Shown here piece by piece: positions 35,986 to 44,930 of a stretch of DNA of 64,000 nt. Under the pieces are notes generated by a model. The model saw nothing but the letters and a program-made list of their open reading frames with translations. It was not told the DNA's origin and made no database searches. The first letter of the stretch is position 1, and each line of letters starts with the position of its first letter. Origin of the DNA: Pseudovibrio japonicus (GTDB lineage: Bacteria > Pseudomonadota > Alphaproteobacteria > Rhizobiales > Stappiaceae); contig NZ_BMXE01000004.1 in NCBI RefSeq assembly GCF_014651595.1, positions 496,001 to 560,000 on the forward strand. Direction: 5' to 3'. A program made the position numbers and the translations under genes.

Positions 35986-36435
35986 TTACACACCGAACCG
36001 GTCGCGCACGTCAATCATGGCAAGACAAGCTTCAGCAGCACCGCCGCCCTTGTTCTTTTTAGAGACGCTAGCGCGTGCCCATGCCTGTTCATCATTTTCA
36101 ACTGTCTGAATGCCGTTACCAACTGCAACGTTTGCATCCACAGAAAGATCCATGATCGCACGAGCCGACTCGTTTGAAACGATGTCGTAATGGGATGTTT
36201 CACCGCGAATTACAACACCGAGCAGTACAAAACCATCATAATCTGCATCGCCATTTTCCATCGCTGTTAATGCCATGGAAAGCGCAGCAGGAATCTCCAA
36301 GACGCCAGGAACAGCCAACCGCGAGATTTTCGCTCCTTCACGTTCCAGCACATCCGCAGCACCTTCATAAAGGGCATCTGCCAGATCTTCGTAAAAACGT
36401 GCTTCAATAACAAGAATGTGCGGAACAGCGCTCAT
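35986..36435 (-). CDS. ribH: 6,7-dimethyl-8-ribityllumazine synthase
   Basis: A 149-residue lumazine synthase. It shows [31 protein letters not shown] and [25 protein letters not shown], with the catalytic His in the last block. It condenses the ribitylaminouracil and butanone phosphate precursors to lumazine, and usually forms a pentamer or icosahedral shell. The ATG at 36435 with GGAG upstream is preferred to the upstream frame extension. Confidence 0.95.
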   Translation of the reverse strand: MSAVPHILVIEARFYEDLADALYEGAADVLEREGAKISRLAVPGVLEIPAALSMALTAMENGDADYDGFVLLGVVIRGETSHYDIVSNESARAIMDLSVDANVAVGNGIQTVENDEQAWARASVSKKNKGGGAAEACLAMIDVRDRFGV

Positions 36436-36592
36436 TTTAATTCTCCTAATGCCAACCACTTCTTTTCGCTAAACCAATCAGCAAAGAAGGGTCATGGCCA
36501 CGGGCGCACAAAGCACCCACGTATGTGCCGCTCAGGAACCACGCCCCAAGCAAAATGTCCAGTTATTTCCGGTGGATTTTCTGGCTATAAGG

Positions 36593-37216
36593 CTATTTTG
36601 CAATTTCTGCAAGGCTTGGAAACTCGGCAAGACGTGCAACGTACCGCGCCATCATATCCACTTCCAGATTCACCTCATCCCCCTGCGCCCTGTCAGACCA
36701 CGTAGTGACCTCCAGAGTGTGCGGAATAAGGAAGACAGTGAAGGTGTTTCCTTCAGCTTCATTCACCGTCAAAGAGGTACCATCCAGCGCAACAGAACCC
36801 TTTTTCGGGATGAACCGTGCAAACTCGGGCGCACACTCAAACTTCAGGTAAACGCTTTCAGGGTGATCGGTGCGCTCAACAATGGTCGCCTTCCCATCCA
36901 CATGACCCAGAACAAGGTGACCGCCCAGCTCCGCGCCCATGGCGAGGGAACGCTCCAGATTGACACGCTGCCCGACTTTCCAGTTTGCAACAGTGGTCAA
37001 AGCCAGCGTTTCAGCAGCTGAGTCAACACTGAACCAGTTCTGCCCGCCATCGCGGCCCTTGGCAACAACTGTATGGCAGACGCCGGAACAGGCGATGGAT
37101 GCGCCAATTTCAATCCCGTCAGGATCGTAGACAGTTCCGATTTTTGCCCGCTGACCTGCAGCAATCTGCTCCAGCTCAAGGATAGTTCCAACGTCACTAA
37201 CGATGCCCGTAAACAC
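36593..37216 (-). CDS. ribE: Riboflavin synthase, alpha subunit
   Basis: A 207-residue two-fold-repeated barrel protein beginning MFTGIVSDVGTI. It shows GASIACSGVCHTVV in the first half and GTSLTVNEAEGNTFTVFLIPHTLEVT in the second, with MGAELGGHLVLGHVDG between them. It dismutates two lumazines to riboflavin. It begins directly after the ribD stop. The 157-base gap to ribH shows no terminator. Confidence 0.95.
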   Translation of the reverse strand: MFTGIVSDVGTILELEQIAAGQRAKIGTVYDPDGIEIGASIACSGVCHTVVAKGRDGGQNWFSVDSAAETLALTTVANWKVGQRVNLERSLAMGAELGGHLVLGHVDGKATIVERTDHPESVYLKFECAPEFARFIPKKGSVALDGTSLTVNEAEGNTFTVFLIPHTLEVTTWSDRAQGDEVNLEVDMMARYVARLAEFPSLAEIAK

Positions 37217-38392
37217 CTAGAACCTCTCTTTTGGCGTATACCGCCACAACAGATCTTCGCCCACATGGCGCAGCATCTGCCTGTTATAACCGTCTTGCAA
37301 ACTCTCCAGCCCATCTGGCCCAAAGGGCAAAATGCCGTCAGAACCAACAGTTGTGACGCCCTGGAAAATCATGAGTTCATCCACCAGACGCTGCTCAAGC
37401 AGGGCGTGCGCAAACTCCGCACCACCCTCAACCATAATCTGGGAGAGACCATGCATGTAAAGCGCATCCAGCGCCTTATCAAGGCATACCTTTCCATTTC
37501 GAAGGCAGTCCGTGACGATAACAGTCACCCCTTCACGCTCCAGCGCGCTGACACGGCCATCCGGCGCACGCTCACCAATCACCACCCACAAGGAGTTGCT
37601 TTCGGCATTTTTCACAAGCTTGGAGGTAAGCGGAATGCGCGCCTTGCTGTCAAACACCACCGGCTGCGGAGAATAATCCGTCATCCCCGGTAAGCGGCAG
37701 GAAAGCTCAGGGTCGTCTGCTATAACTGTGCCGATACCAACTGCAATCGCATCCACCTGAGCCCGCATGGCATGGACCAGCTTGCGCGACAATGGGCTGG
37801 AAATCGCCACCTGCCCCGCTCCACGCTTGCCGATATAGCCATCATTGGAAACAGCCATCTTGAGCTGAACAAAAGGACGTTCGTTGAGAATGCGGCTGAT
37901 ATGACCGCGCACAGCTTGCCGGCATTCCTTTTCAAGAACACCGATAATCACCTCAACACCGCCTTCTTCAAGGATTTTCTTGCCCCGCCCCGCAACCGAC
38001 GGGTTCGGATCGGCCGTGCCATAAACAACCCGGCTTACGCCAGCCGCCACCAGCGCACGGGCACACGGGCCGGTGCGCCCGTAATGCGCGCATGGCTCTA
38101 GGGTCACATAAGCGGTCGCACCCTTGGCATGCGTACCCGCCTCGTTGATGGCCAGCACTTCTGCGTGGGAGCCGCCTGGAGGCAGAGTTGCCCCCTGCCC
38201 CACAATCACGGGCCCATCGCCAAAGTCTCTTGTCAGGATTGCGCCAACCGGAGGATTAGGCCACGTCCGCCCCTTGGCGCGCAGCCCATAGCTGAGCGCA
38301 GCCGCCATGAAGCGCTCGTGCTCAAGCCGTTCTTTTGCATTTATTGCTTTACGACCAGACAAAGCCGTCTCCCTGCCAGCACCAAAGCGCAT
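37217..38392 (-). CDS. ribD: Bifunctional riboflavin biosynthesis protein RibD (deaminase/reductase)
   Basis: A 391-residue protein. The N-terminal zinc deaminase has HAEVLAI and PCAHYGRTGPC. The C-terminal reductase has QLKMAVSNDGYI, VDAIAVGIGTVIADDPEL and IMVEGGAEFAHALL. It performs steps two and three of riboflavin synthesis. The frame is open to 38440; the ATG at 38392 is the first reasonable start, although the conserved part begins at about 38330. The ATG at 38308 is a shorter alternative. No FMN riboswitch is seen upstream. Confidence 0.93.
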   Translation of the reverse strand: MRFGAGRETALSGRKAINAKERLEHERFMAAALSYGLRAKGRTWPNPPVGAILTRDFGDGPVIVGQGATLPPGGSHAEVLAINEAGTHAKGATAYVTLEPCAHYGRTGPCARALVAAGVSRVVYGTADPNPSVAGRGKKILEEGGVEVIIGVLEKECRQAVRGHISRILNERPFVQLKMAVSNDGYIGKRGAGQVAISSPLSRKLVHAMRAQVDAIAVGIGTVIADDPELSCRLPGMTDYSPQPVVFDSKARIPLTSKLVKNAESNSLWVVIGERAPDGRVSALEREGVTVIVTDCLRNGKVCLDKALDALYMHGLSQIMVEGGAEFAHALLEQRLVDELMIFQGVTTVGSDGILPFGPDGLESLQDGYNRQMLRHVGEDLLWRYTPKERF

Positions 38393-38455
38393 ACCCCAAA
38401 TCAACCAACCCGAGTTTAGAGGCAATACGCAACACAACACTGAATAAGCCAGAGC

Positions 38456-38941
38456 TTAGGAGCGTGGCGGCATCATCAGCGGATCCACATCCGCATCGGA
38501 AAGCTCGTCCAGCAGAGCCTCAAAATCTTTGGCTTCGCGGAAATTCTTATAAACGGAAGCGAACCGTACATAAGCCACATCGTCAAGGGTTTTCAGGCCC
38601 TCCATAACCAAATGGCCTATATCCTGCGCCACAACATCGCTCTCGCCGGAACTTTCGAGCTGGCGCACAAGCCCGCTCACCATACGCTCTATACGTTCTG
38701 GCTCAACCGGACGCTTGCGTGTTGCGATCAAAACAGAGTGCATCAGCTTTTCACGATCGAACGGCACCCGGCGCCCATTGCGCTTGATAACCGTCAGCTC
38801 GCGCAACTGAACGCGCTCAAAGGTAGTAAAACGACCACCACAAGTCTGGCAGACTCTGCGCCGACGGATAGCTGTATTATCCTCGGTTGGGCGTGAATCC
38901 TTCACCTGGGTGTCATCACCCCCGCAATACGGACAACGCAT
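38456..38941 (-). CDS. nrdR: Transcriptional repressor NrdR
   Basis: A 161-residue protein with the NrdR zinc ribbon ([17 protein letters not shown] ... [13 protein letters not shown]) and an ATP-cone domain ([16 protein letters not shown]). It represses ribonucleotide reductase genes in response to nucleotides. It lies between glyA and ribD, the usual alphaproteobacterial position. A hairpin separates it from glyA. Confidence 0.95.
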   Translation of the reverse strand: MRCPYCGGDDTQVKDSRPTEDNTAIRRRRVCQTCGGRFTTFERVQLRELTVIKRNGRRVPFDREKLMHSVLIATRKRPVEPERIERMVSGLVRQLESSGESDVVAQDIGHLVMEGLKTLDDVAYVRFASVYKNFREAKDFEALLDELSDADVDPLMMPPRS

Positions 38942-38968
38942 CTCGCCTGCCTCCTTAAGTAAGAACTG

Positions 38969-39000
38969 AAGAACCGCCGAAAGGATATCCGGCGGTTCTT
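38969..39000 (-). terminator. Hairpin between glyA and nrdR
   Basis: A perfect 11-bp stem (AAGAACCGCCG with CGGCGGTTCTT) and 10-base loop, 11 bases past the glyA stop. The minus-strand tail is only moderately T-rich, so it may act as a partial terminator or RNA-stabilising hairpin. Confidence 0.65.
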
Positions 39001-39010
39001 CTCATTTAAA

Positions 39011-40324
39011 TCAGTTTTTGTAGATTGGGAACCGGGCAGTTAGCGCCAGTACCTTCTCTTTGACCTGTGCTTCCACAGCTTCGTTGCCCTCAACGGAGTT
39101 TGACTTGCGCAGACCTTCCAGAACCTCGGTGATCAACTTGCCGATTTCACGGAACTCTTCCTTGCCAAACCCGCGGGACGTACCAGCAGGCGTACCAAGG
39201 CGAATACCGGAGGTGATGGTTGGCTTCTGAGGATCAAGCGGCACACCATTCTTGTTACAGGTGATGTTCGCACGGCCCAGAGAAATCTCCGCATCCTTAC
39301 CGGTCAGGTTCTTCGGACGCAGATCAACCAGCATCAGGTGCGTGTCAGTTCCGCTGGAAACGATATCCAGACCACCGTCAACAAGGGTCTGTGCCAGAAC
39401 CTGTGCGTTCTCGACAACGTCTTTCGCGTAGGTCTTGAATTCTGGACGCAGCGCTTCACCGAAGGCAACAGCCTTACCAGCAATCACATGCATCAAAGGA
39501 CCACCCTGCAGACCAGGGAAGATCGCGGAATTGATCTTCTTGGCAATGTCAGCATCGTTGGTCACAACCAGACCACCACGAGGACCGCGAAGGGTCTTGT
39601 GGGTTGTGGAAGTAGCAACATGAGCATGCGGGAACGGGCTTGGGTGCTGACCACCGGCAACCAGACCTGCAAAGTGCGCCATGTCGACCCACAGGTAAGC
39701 GCCAACTTCATCAGCAATTGCGCGGAACGCTGCAAAATCGATCTCGCGGGAATAAGCAGAACCGCCAGCGATGATGATCTTAGGCTGATGCTCTTTCGCA
39801 AGCTCGCGTACTTCGTCCATGTTGATGCGGCCAGTGTCGGTGTTCAGGCCGTACTGAACAGCGTTGAACCACTTACCGGACATGTTCGGGCGCGCACCAT
39901 GAGTCAGGTGACCACCTGCATCAAGGCTCATGCCGAGCAGAGTGTCGCCTGGTTTGGCGAGGGCGAGAAGAACGGACTGGTTGGCCTGAGAACCGGAGTT
40001 TGGCTGCACGTTTGCAAACTCACAACCGAACAGTTCTTTCGCACGGTCGATTGCAAGACGCTCAACGATATCAACGTATTCACAACCACCATAGTAACGA
40101 CGGCCCGGATAGCCTTCAGCATACTTGTTGGTCAGAACAGAGCCCTGCGCCTCAAGCACAGCGCGAGACACGATATTTTCTGAAGCGATAAGCTCAATCT
40201 CGTTCTGCTGACGAGAAAGCTCCTTATTGATTGCCTCAAGAAGCTCTGGGTCACCAGAAGCCAGGCTACCTGTAAAGAACTCGGGGTAAAGCGGCGTCGT
40301 AATTGGGCTATCCGATACGGACAT
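39011..40324 (-). CDS. glyA: Serine hydroxymethyltransferase
   Basis: A 437-residue PLP enzyme that interconverts serine and glycine and loads one-carbon units on folate. It shows [32 protein letters not shown], and [16 protein letters not shown] with the PLP lysine. The C-terminus has [14 protein letters not shown]. It leads the glyA-nrdR-rib-nusB-thiL cluster, and is separated from nrdR by a hairpin. The 186-base gap upstream likely contains its promoter. Confidence 0.96.
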   Translation of the reverse strand: MSVSDSPITTPLYPEFFTGSLASGDPELLEAINKELSRQQNEIELIASENIVSRAVLEAQGSVLTNKYAEGYPGRRYYGGCEYVDIVERLAIDRAKELFGCEFANVQPNSGSQANQSVLLALAKPGDTLLGMSLDAGGHLTHGARPNMSGKWFNAVQYGLNTDTGRINMDEVRELAKEHQPKIIIAGGSAYSREIDFAAFRAIADEVGAYLWVDMAHFAGLVAGGQHPSPFPHAHVATSTTHKTLRGPRGGLVVTNDADIAKKINSAIFPGLQGGPLMHVIAGKAVAFGEALRPEFKTYAKDVVENAQVLAQTLVDGGLDIVSSGTDTHLMLVDLRPKNLTGKDAEISLGRANITCNKNGVPLDPQKPTITSGIRLGTPAGTSRGFGKEEFREIGKLITEVLEGLRKSNSVEGNEAVEAQVKEKVLALTARFPIYKN

Positions 40325-40510
40325 CTGTGGACCTCATCACAAGGTTGGAGCAACACACTGGCGAAACGTTCCCAAAATCGTTCCGCGTTTCCATCCCGAT
40401 ATGTTGTAGCTTCGGGTGCCTAGCCCATTAACATATAGGGGGTAATGAACCAAGCGTTGTTCACTTGATTTGCGCAACACTATTATTGAGATCACCCAGA
40501 TTTTTCTGTT

Positions 40511-40696
40511 TTACGCACCTTTAGGCTGCAATTTGCGCTCTAACTTTCGCAGCGCCAATTGCCTCAGATGCGATTCGGTTGCATTTCGCGGCCCCACCAC
40601 AAACACTTCAACCCCGCTTTGAGCACATATCGCAGACATGCGAACGGAGTTCCCGATCACCCGCGCTTCAAAATAGACCTGCCCCAGCTTCGACAT
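40511..40696 (-). CDS. DUF6898 family small protein
   Basis: A 61-residue protein: GQVYFEARVIGNSVRMSAICAQSGVEVFVVGP, then HLRQLALRKLERKL. This resembles a small alphaproteobacterial family (annotated as DUF6898) of unknown function. There is no signal peptide. It stands alone between glyA and the L,D-transpeptidase gene on the same strand. Confidence 0.65.
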   Translation of the reverse strand: MSKLGQVYFEARVIGNSVRMSAICAQSGVEVFVVGPRNATESHLRQLALRKLERKLQPKGA

Positions 40697-40858
40697 GCCG
40701 TTCCCCCACCTCGCCTCTCACAGATTCGGTATTTGCGTAGGTCTGTTTAGCAGGTCCCGAAACAGCGATGCAGGAGCACTGCCACGACATCCCCAAAAGA
40801 AAAGGGCCGCTCCAGCCTCTGCCGTAAACGACCCTCAAACCAAATCTCAGAGGAAGCC

Positions 40859-42226
40859 TTATTGAGCAGACGCCTGCGCCATCGGATCAACGCTGGCGGA
40901 ATAAAGGCCATCCTTATTGTAGATGTCATCACGGAAGTGCACCATGCCATCGCTCAGCGCCCACGCAGTCACATAGGACATGAAAAGCGGGACCCGGCTC
41001 TTCATCTTCACATCAAGACGCTCACCGGAATTGATCGTCGAATCCACACGGCTGCGCGTCCAGTCAGGCGTTGTCGAACCAAGCAGCCACGTCACCAGCT
41101 CACGCACGTTCTGCACGCGCACACAGCCGGAAGAATGGAAACGATAGCCTTCGCCAAACAGCGACTGTTCCGGTGTGTCATGCAGGTAAACCTGATGGGT
41201 ATTGTTGAAGTTGATGCGGATGCTTCCCATAGAGTTGCCTTCACCCGGCTCCTGGGTAAAGCGATACTTCGTCGCCTCATCCGTGTTCCAGTCAATCTCC
41301 TGCCACTGCTTTTCCTTGCCGTACCAGTCAAAGATATGGATGTTATTGTCTGTCAGATACTCCGGGTTCTTCTGCATCTTCGGAATCAGATCCTTCCGGA
41401 TAATGCTGACAGGAACCGTCCAGTACGGGTTGAAGTTCACCTCATAGATCGCAGAACTCAGGATCGGCGTTTGCCGGTCTTCCTTGCCAACCACCGCGGT
41501 GTGACGGGAGCGAACCCGGCCATTCTCGACAACTTCAATTCGGGCCGCCGGAATATTCACATTCACGTAAGTGTCAGTATCACCCACGCTCTCGGCCAAA
41601 GCGGAAACTCGTTCCAGATTGGTGCGCAGCTGCTCCAACCGCACTTCGACCGGCACGTTCATGGCAATCACAGTAGATCGGCCCACAACACCGTCCGGCG
41701 TCAGACCATGACGCAGCTGGAAACGGCGCACAGCAGAGTCAACGTAACTGTCAAAAACTTCGGATACCCCAGCCTGCTGCGCCATATCACCCGAAGCAAT
41801 CAGGCGCTGGCGCAAGGAGATCACTGCAGGAGCACGCATGCCAATGCGCAAGATCTTCTTTGTAGAGACCTCTGGCCACCCACCGTTGAGCGCAATCCGC
41901 TCGTAGTCAAGCGTCGCATCAATCATGTACTGTGTCGTTTGCCGCGAGATGATCGGAGCCACAAAGTCGATCTGCTCCAGCGAAGACACACCCTCATCAA
42001 AAGTATCTGCCCACTCAAGGCCCTGCGCCACCACAGGCTGTGTCGTGGCAACCGGAGCTGGCTGACTGATCGCTTGCTGAATATTTCCGCTATAAGGAAG
42101 CAGTGCTGGAACCTTCACTTGCGCCTGTGCAGCCATCACGCCGGCAGACATGACACCGGCAGAAAGACCTGTGCTTAATACCAAAGCCAGAGCCAATTTG
42201 CTGCGGTTTAAAAGAGGTGCCAACAC
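40859..42226 (-). CDS. ldtP: L,D-transpeptidase (LdtP-like, YcbB/murein type)
   Basis: A 455-residue periplasmic protein. It has an N-terminal signal segment (about 1-35), a peptidoglycan-binding domain (LRQRLIASGD to GLTPDGVVGRSTVIAMN, about 135-200), and a YkuD catalytic domain whose active Cys is in HSSGCVRVQN (near residue 375). It forms 3-3 crosslinks in peptidoglycan. The start is a GTG with AGGAG about 9 bases upstream. An LdtR-type MarR gene lies upstream on the same strand. This ldtR-ldtP neighbourhood is known from Liberibacter and rhizobia, where LdtR controls ldtP. Confidence 0.88.
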   Translation of the reverse strand: MLAPLLNRSKLALALVLSTGLSAGVMSAGVMAAQAQVKVPALLPYSGNIQQAISQPAPVATTQPVVAQGLEWADTFDEGVSSLEQIDFVAPIISRQTTQYMIDATLDYERIALNGGWPEVSTKKILRIGMRAPAVISLRQRLIASGDMAQQAGVSEVFDSYVDSAVRRFQLRHGLTPDGVVGRSTVIAMNVPVEVRLEQLRTNLERVSALAESVGDTDTYVNVNIPAARIEVVENGRVRSRHTAVVGKEDRQTPILSSAIYEVNFNPYWTVPVSIIRKDLIPKMQKNPEYLTDNNIHIFDWYGKEKQWQEIDWNTDEATKYRFTQEPGEGNSMGSIRINFNNTHQVYLHDTPEQSLFGEGYRFHSSGCVRVQNVRELVTWLLGSTTPDWTRSRVDSTINSGERLDVKMKSRVPLFMSYVTAWALSDGMVHFRDDIYNKDGLYSASVDPMAQASAQ

Positions 42227-42673
42227 GAATAAATTCTCCTAGCAATCGGTCAGTAAGTTAGATTCCATGCAATCTTGGTAAACAGAGACTTAACACGGCA
42301 AATCTAAATGGCATTATCTAGCGAAAGTCGCAAGACTTCCGCGAAATCTCGGGGGGTAACATCTGTTGGTGAATGTAAGAAAATGATCAGCTCCCTGAAC
42401 AAATCAGAGTTGACAATTTCTATATTTCAAACGTCAGCAGCGATTTTCAGCCCGAAAATTACGAGGGTTTCTTCCCCACTCAATGTGACCGTTTAATGGC
42501 TATTTGCCCTGAGTGGGAAAAAGCTGACAGGCCTGCAAATGTTCGCCCGCACCTAGTGCAGGAAAGCAACAAATTGCCCAACTTACGCACAGTCCACCTG
42601 ACAAATCCCCAGACCAAGAAACGCAGCTACCGGCATAGGCTGACACTCCATCACCAGAAAAATCTGGACAAAT
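42227..42673. other. Gap between ldtP and ldtR
   Basis: About 450 bases with no supported gene. A 62-codon frame at 42308-42496 is unconvincing. TTAGATT (42257-42263) and AATCTAA (42301-42307) form a wide inverted repeat near the ldtP start and could be part of a control region. Confidence 0.4.
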
Positions 42674-42709
42674 AAAAACACCGCTCCGGCACAGCGAAGC
42701 GGTGTTTTT
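42674..42709 (-). terminator. Terminator downstream of ldtR
   Basis: Perfect 12-bp stem AAAAACACCGCT/AGCGGTGTTTTT with 12-base loop; U-runs arise on both strands. It lies 24 bases past the ldtR stop. Confidence 0.85.
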
Positions 42710-42732
42710 GAAGGATTTAGATCGCCTGGGAA

Positions 42733-43245
42733 TTAAAGGCGATAGAGGATTTGGTCTGTCCAGAAACGTTCCAGACGACGCAGGGACCGGTTCAGCTCTT
42801 CAAAATTCTCGGTTGAAAGCTCACCAACCTGCTCTACAGAAAGGATATGACGGCTGTACAGATCATCAACAATCTGAGCGATTTCGCGCCCTTTTTCCGT
42901 CAGGCTCACGCGTACGGAACGGCGGTCCATCTGGGAACGCTCATGGTTGATGTACCCGGTTTCAACAAGCTTCTTCAGATTGTAAGAAACGTTGGAACCA
43001 AGATAGTAACCGCGTGTGCGAAGTTCGCCCGCAGTTAGCTCCGCATCGCCGATATTGAAGAGAAGCAGTGCCTGAACACTGTTCACATCAGAACGACCCA
43101 TGCGGTCAAACTCATCTTTAATGACGTCAAGAAGGCGACGATGCAAACGCTCGATGAGCGTCAATGCTTCTAGATATGCAGGCTTCAAACCTACTGTTTC
43201 TTCTTCTTGCGCCAAGACCTCAACAGCCCTGTTTGGATTGATCAT
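42733..43245 (-). CDS. ldtR: MarR family transcriptional regulator LdtR
   Basis: A 170-residue winged-helix protein. Its wing region has RGYYLGSNVSYNLKKLVETGYINHERSQMDRRSVRVSLTEKG, strongly like LdtR of Liberibacter and Sinorhizobium. Those proteins control an L,D-transpeptidase and affect osmotic stress tolerance. The frame has ATGs at 43266, 43260 and 43245; the last has GAGG at a fair distance and starts at the conserved part. An AATTA-TTTCT-TAATT repeat lies upstream at 43350-43364. Confidence 0.85.
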   Translation of the reverse strand: MINPNRAVEVLAQEEETVGLKPAYLEALTLIERLHRRLLDVIKDEFDRMGRSDVNSVQALLLFNIGDAELTAGELRTRGYYLGSNVSYNLKKLVETGYINHERSQMDRRSVRVSLTEKGREIAQIVDDLYSRHILSVEQVGELSTENFEELNRSLRRLERFWTDQILYRL

Positions 43246-43400
43246 CTGGTTGCGCCTCATGTCCATATTTTTTCGTGCGTTCGTATTTTTATCAGCACTT
43301 GAAGCAAATTTACGCGACCGCTTCTAAGAACCGCTTAAGAGACACGATGAATTATTTCTTAATTACTAGCAAGCGTGTAGACCTTTCTTTAACGATCTAT

Positions 43401-44303
43401 TTACCCTAAGTTGCGAAGCAAGTGGATGATACCGGAAAAGTCGCTGTTTTCCCCGCCATTCCCACAGTACTCCTCATAGAGCCGCGCCGCTCTTTCACCC
43501 ATCGGTGTTTTCGCTCCGCTGGAACCTGCCGCCTCTTCTGCCAGCAACAAATCTTTCAGCATCATAGGCGCTGCAAAGCCAGGTTTATAGCCATTATTGG
43601 CAGGCGATGTCGGAACAGGTCCCGGAATTGGACAGTAGGAGGTCAACGACCAACACTGACCGGAGGACTTCGACGAGACGTCAAAAAGCTTCTGCGGGTC
43701 CAGACCCAGCTTTTCAGCCAGAACAAACGCCTCGCATGTGCCGATCATCGAAATACCAAGCAACATATTATTACAAATCTTCGCCGCCTGCCCAGCGCCG
43801 GCGTCACCGGCATGTACAAGCGACGCACCCATGATCTCCAGCAGCGGCTTTGCCCGTTCAAAGGCAACCTCGGGCCCACCAATCATAAACGTCAGCGTGC
43901 CGTTTGCTGCACCGACAATACCACCTGAAACCGGGGCATCGACCATGTCCATGCCAGCCTCGCTTGCTGCCTTGGCAACATCGCGGCTGCTGTCCACATC
44001 AATAGTCGAGCTATCAATAAACAGCGTTCCTTTTGCCGCATGGGCAAGAATCCCATCCTCTCCCAAATAAACGGAGCGAACATGTTTTCCTGCCGGCAGC
44101 ATGGTCACAACAGCCTGAACGTCGCGAACTGCCTCGGCAGCAGAGGCAGCAACCTGCCCGCCAACAGCCTGAAACGCAGCACACGCCTCTTCAGAAAGAT
44201 CAGTACCGACGACTTCATGTCCGGCTTTGACAAGATTTGCGGCCATCGGACCGCCCATATTGCCAAGGCCAATAAAAGCAACGCGAAGAACTTCCTCTCC
44301 CAT
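43401..44303 (-). CDS. mmsB: 3-hydroxyisobutyrate dehydrogenase
   Basis: A 300-residue dehydrogenase. It has GLGNMGGPMA at the N-terminus, DAPVSGGIVGAANGTLTFMIGG in the middle, and the catalytic lysine in AAKICNNMLLG. It oxidises 3-hydroxyisobutyrate to methylmalonate semialdehyde in valine breakdown. The ATG at 44303 has GGGAGGG upstream. It is the last of four same-strand genes that include isobutyryl-CoA dehydrogenase and the CoA hydrolase. The semialdehyde dehydrogenase gene (mmsA) is not in the window. Confidence 0.93.
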   Translation of the reverse strand: MGEEVLRVAFIGLGNMGGPMAANLVKAGHEVVGTDLSEEACAAFQAVGGQVAASAAEAVRDVQAVVTMLPAGKHVRSVYLGEDGILAHAAKGTLFIDSSTIDVDSSRDVAKAASEAGMDMVDAPVSGGIVGAANGTLTFMIGGPEVAFERAKPLLEIMGASLVHAGDAGAGQAAKICNNMLLGISMIGTCEAFVLAEKLGLDPQKLFDVSSKSSGQCWSLTSYCPIPGPVPTSPANNGYKPGFAAPMMLKDLLLAEEAAGSSGAKTPMGERAARLYEEYCGNGGENSDFSGIIHLLRNLG

Positions 44304-44460
44304 TGCACCCTCCCAAGAATCGCCGTCCGTCCTGATCATGAGCATTTTGAACTTGCCTGAAGCTGATCACTTCAGGTCCGCTCTGGTCAATTTGACGTAT
44401 ACGGCAGTTTGCAAACAGATAAATCTTTAGAAGCTGTAGACCAGACCAATTCTTAGCCGA

Positions 44461-44871
44461 TCACGCCAGCTCCTCCCGCTCCGCAAGGTAAAGCAGAACA
44501 AGATAAAGAGCGATTGCACTGATGTAGAATACAACTTCGGCAGGACTACGACCGAAGACCACAGGAAACACAGAATACATCACCACTTGTGCCAGCGAGC
44601 GAAACAGCCACATAACCGTTCCCCAACTGGAAAGCAGCCACAGGCCAATGGCTGTCACTAAATCGAGAATCGCAAAAAAAATGATGGAAGACTGGACCTG
44701 AACTCCGATGTCTTCAAACGAGGCACCGTCAATAAAGCGCACACCGAGAATCGCTCCCCAGTAGCTCAGGCCCGCAATTAACATGAAGATGGCTAACATC
44801 CTGACATATGCATTCAGCAAAAACTGAAAGGAGGGCACCCTCTTCATCAGCTCTACAAAAACGCCAGGCAT
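44461..44871 (-). CDS. DUF6163-like membrane protein
   Basis: A 136-residue protein with four predicted membrane helices (about 23-44, 62-84, 86-105, 112-131). It resembles an uncharacterised Rhizobiales family (DUF6163). Its place inside the valine-degradation run is by position only; no catalytic motif is visible. It ends with EREELA. Confidence 0.65.
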   Translation of the reverse strand: MPGVFVELMKRVPSFQFLLNAYVRMLAIFMLIAGLSYWGAILGVRFIDGASFEDIGVQVQSSIIFFAILDLVTAIGLWLLSSWGTVMWLFRSLAQVVMYSVFPVVFGRSPAEVVFYISAIALYLVLLYLAEREELA

Positions 44872-44930
44872 ACTTTGAGCTCCACCTTACACATCGACTA
44901 CAATAAATCGGAGGCTAGCCCCTTGCCCCT

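Noticed and set aside
38393-38455. Possible FMN riboswitch ahead of ribD
   Set aside because: The gap between nrdR and ribD is too short and shows none of the conserved FMN element.
40862-42178. 438-codon open frame on the plus strand
   Set aside because: It is the complement of the L,D-transpeptidase gene, whose signal peptide and HSSGC active site settle the coding strand.
42308-42496. 62-codon open frame between ldtP and ldtR
   Set aside because: Ser/Lys/Thr-rich without motif or ribosome site.
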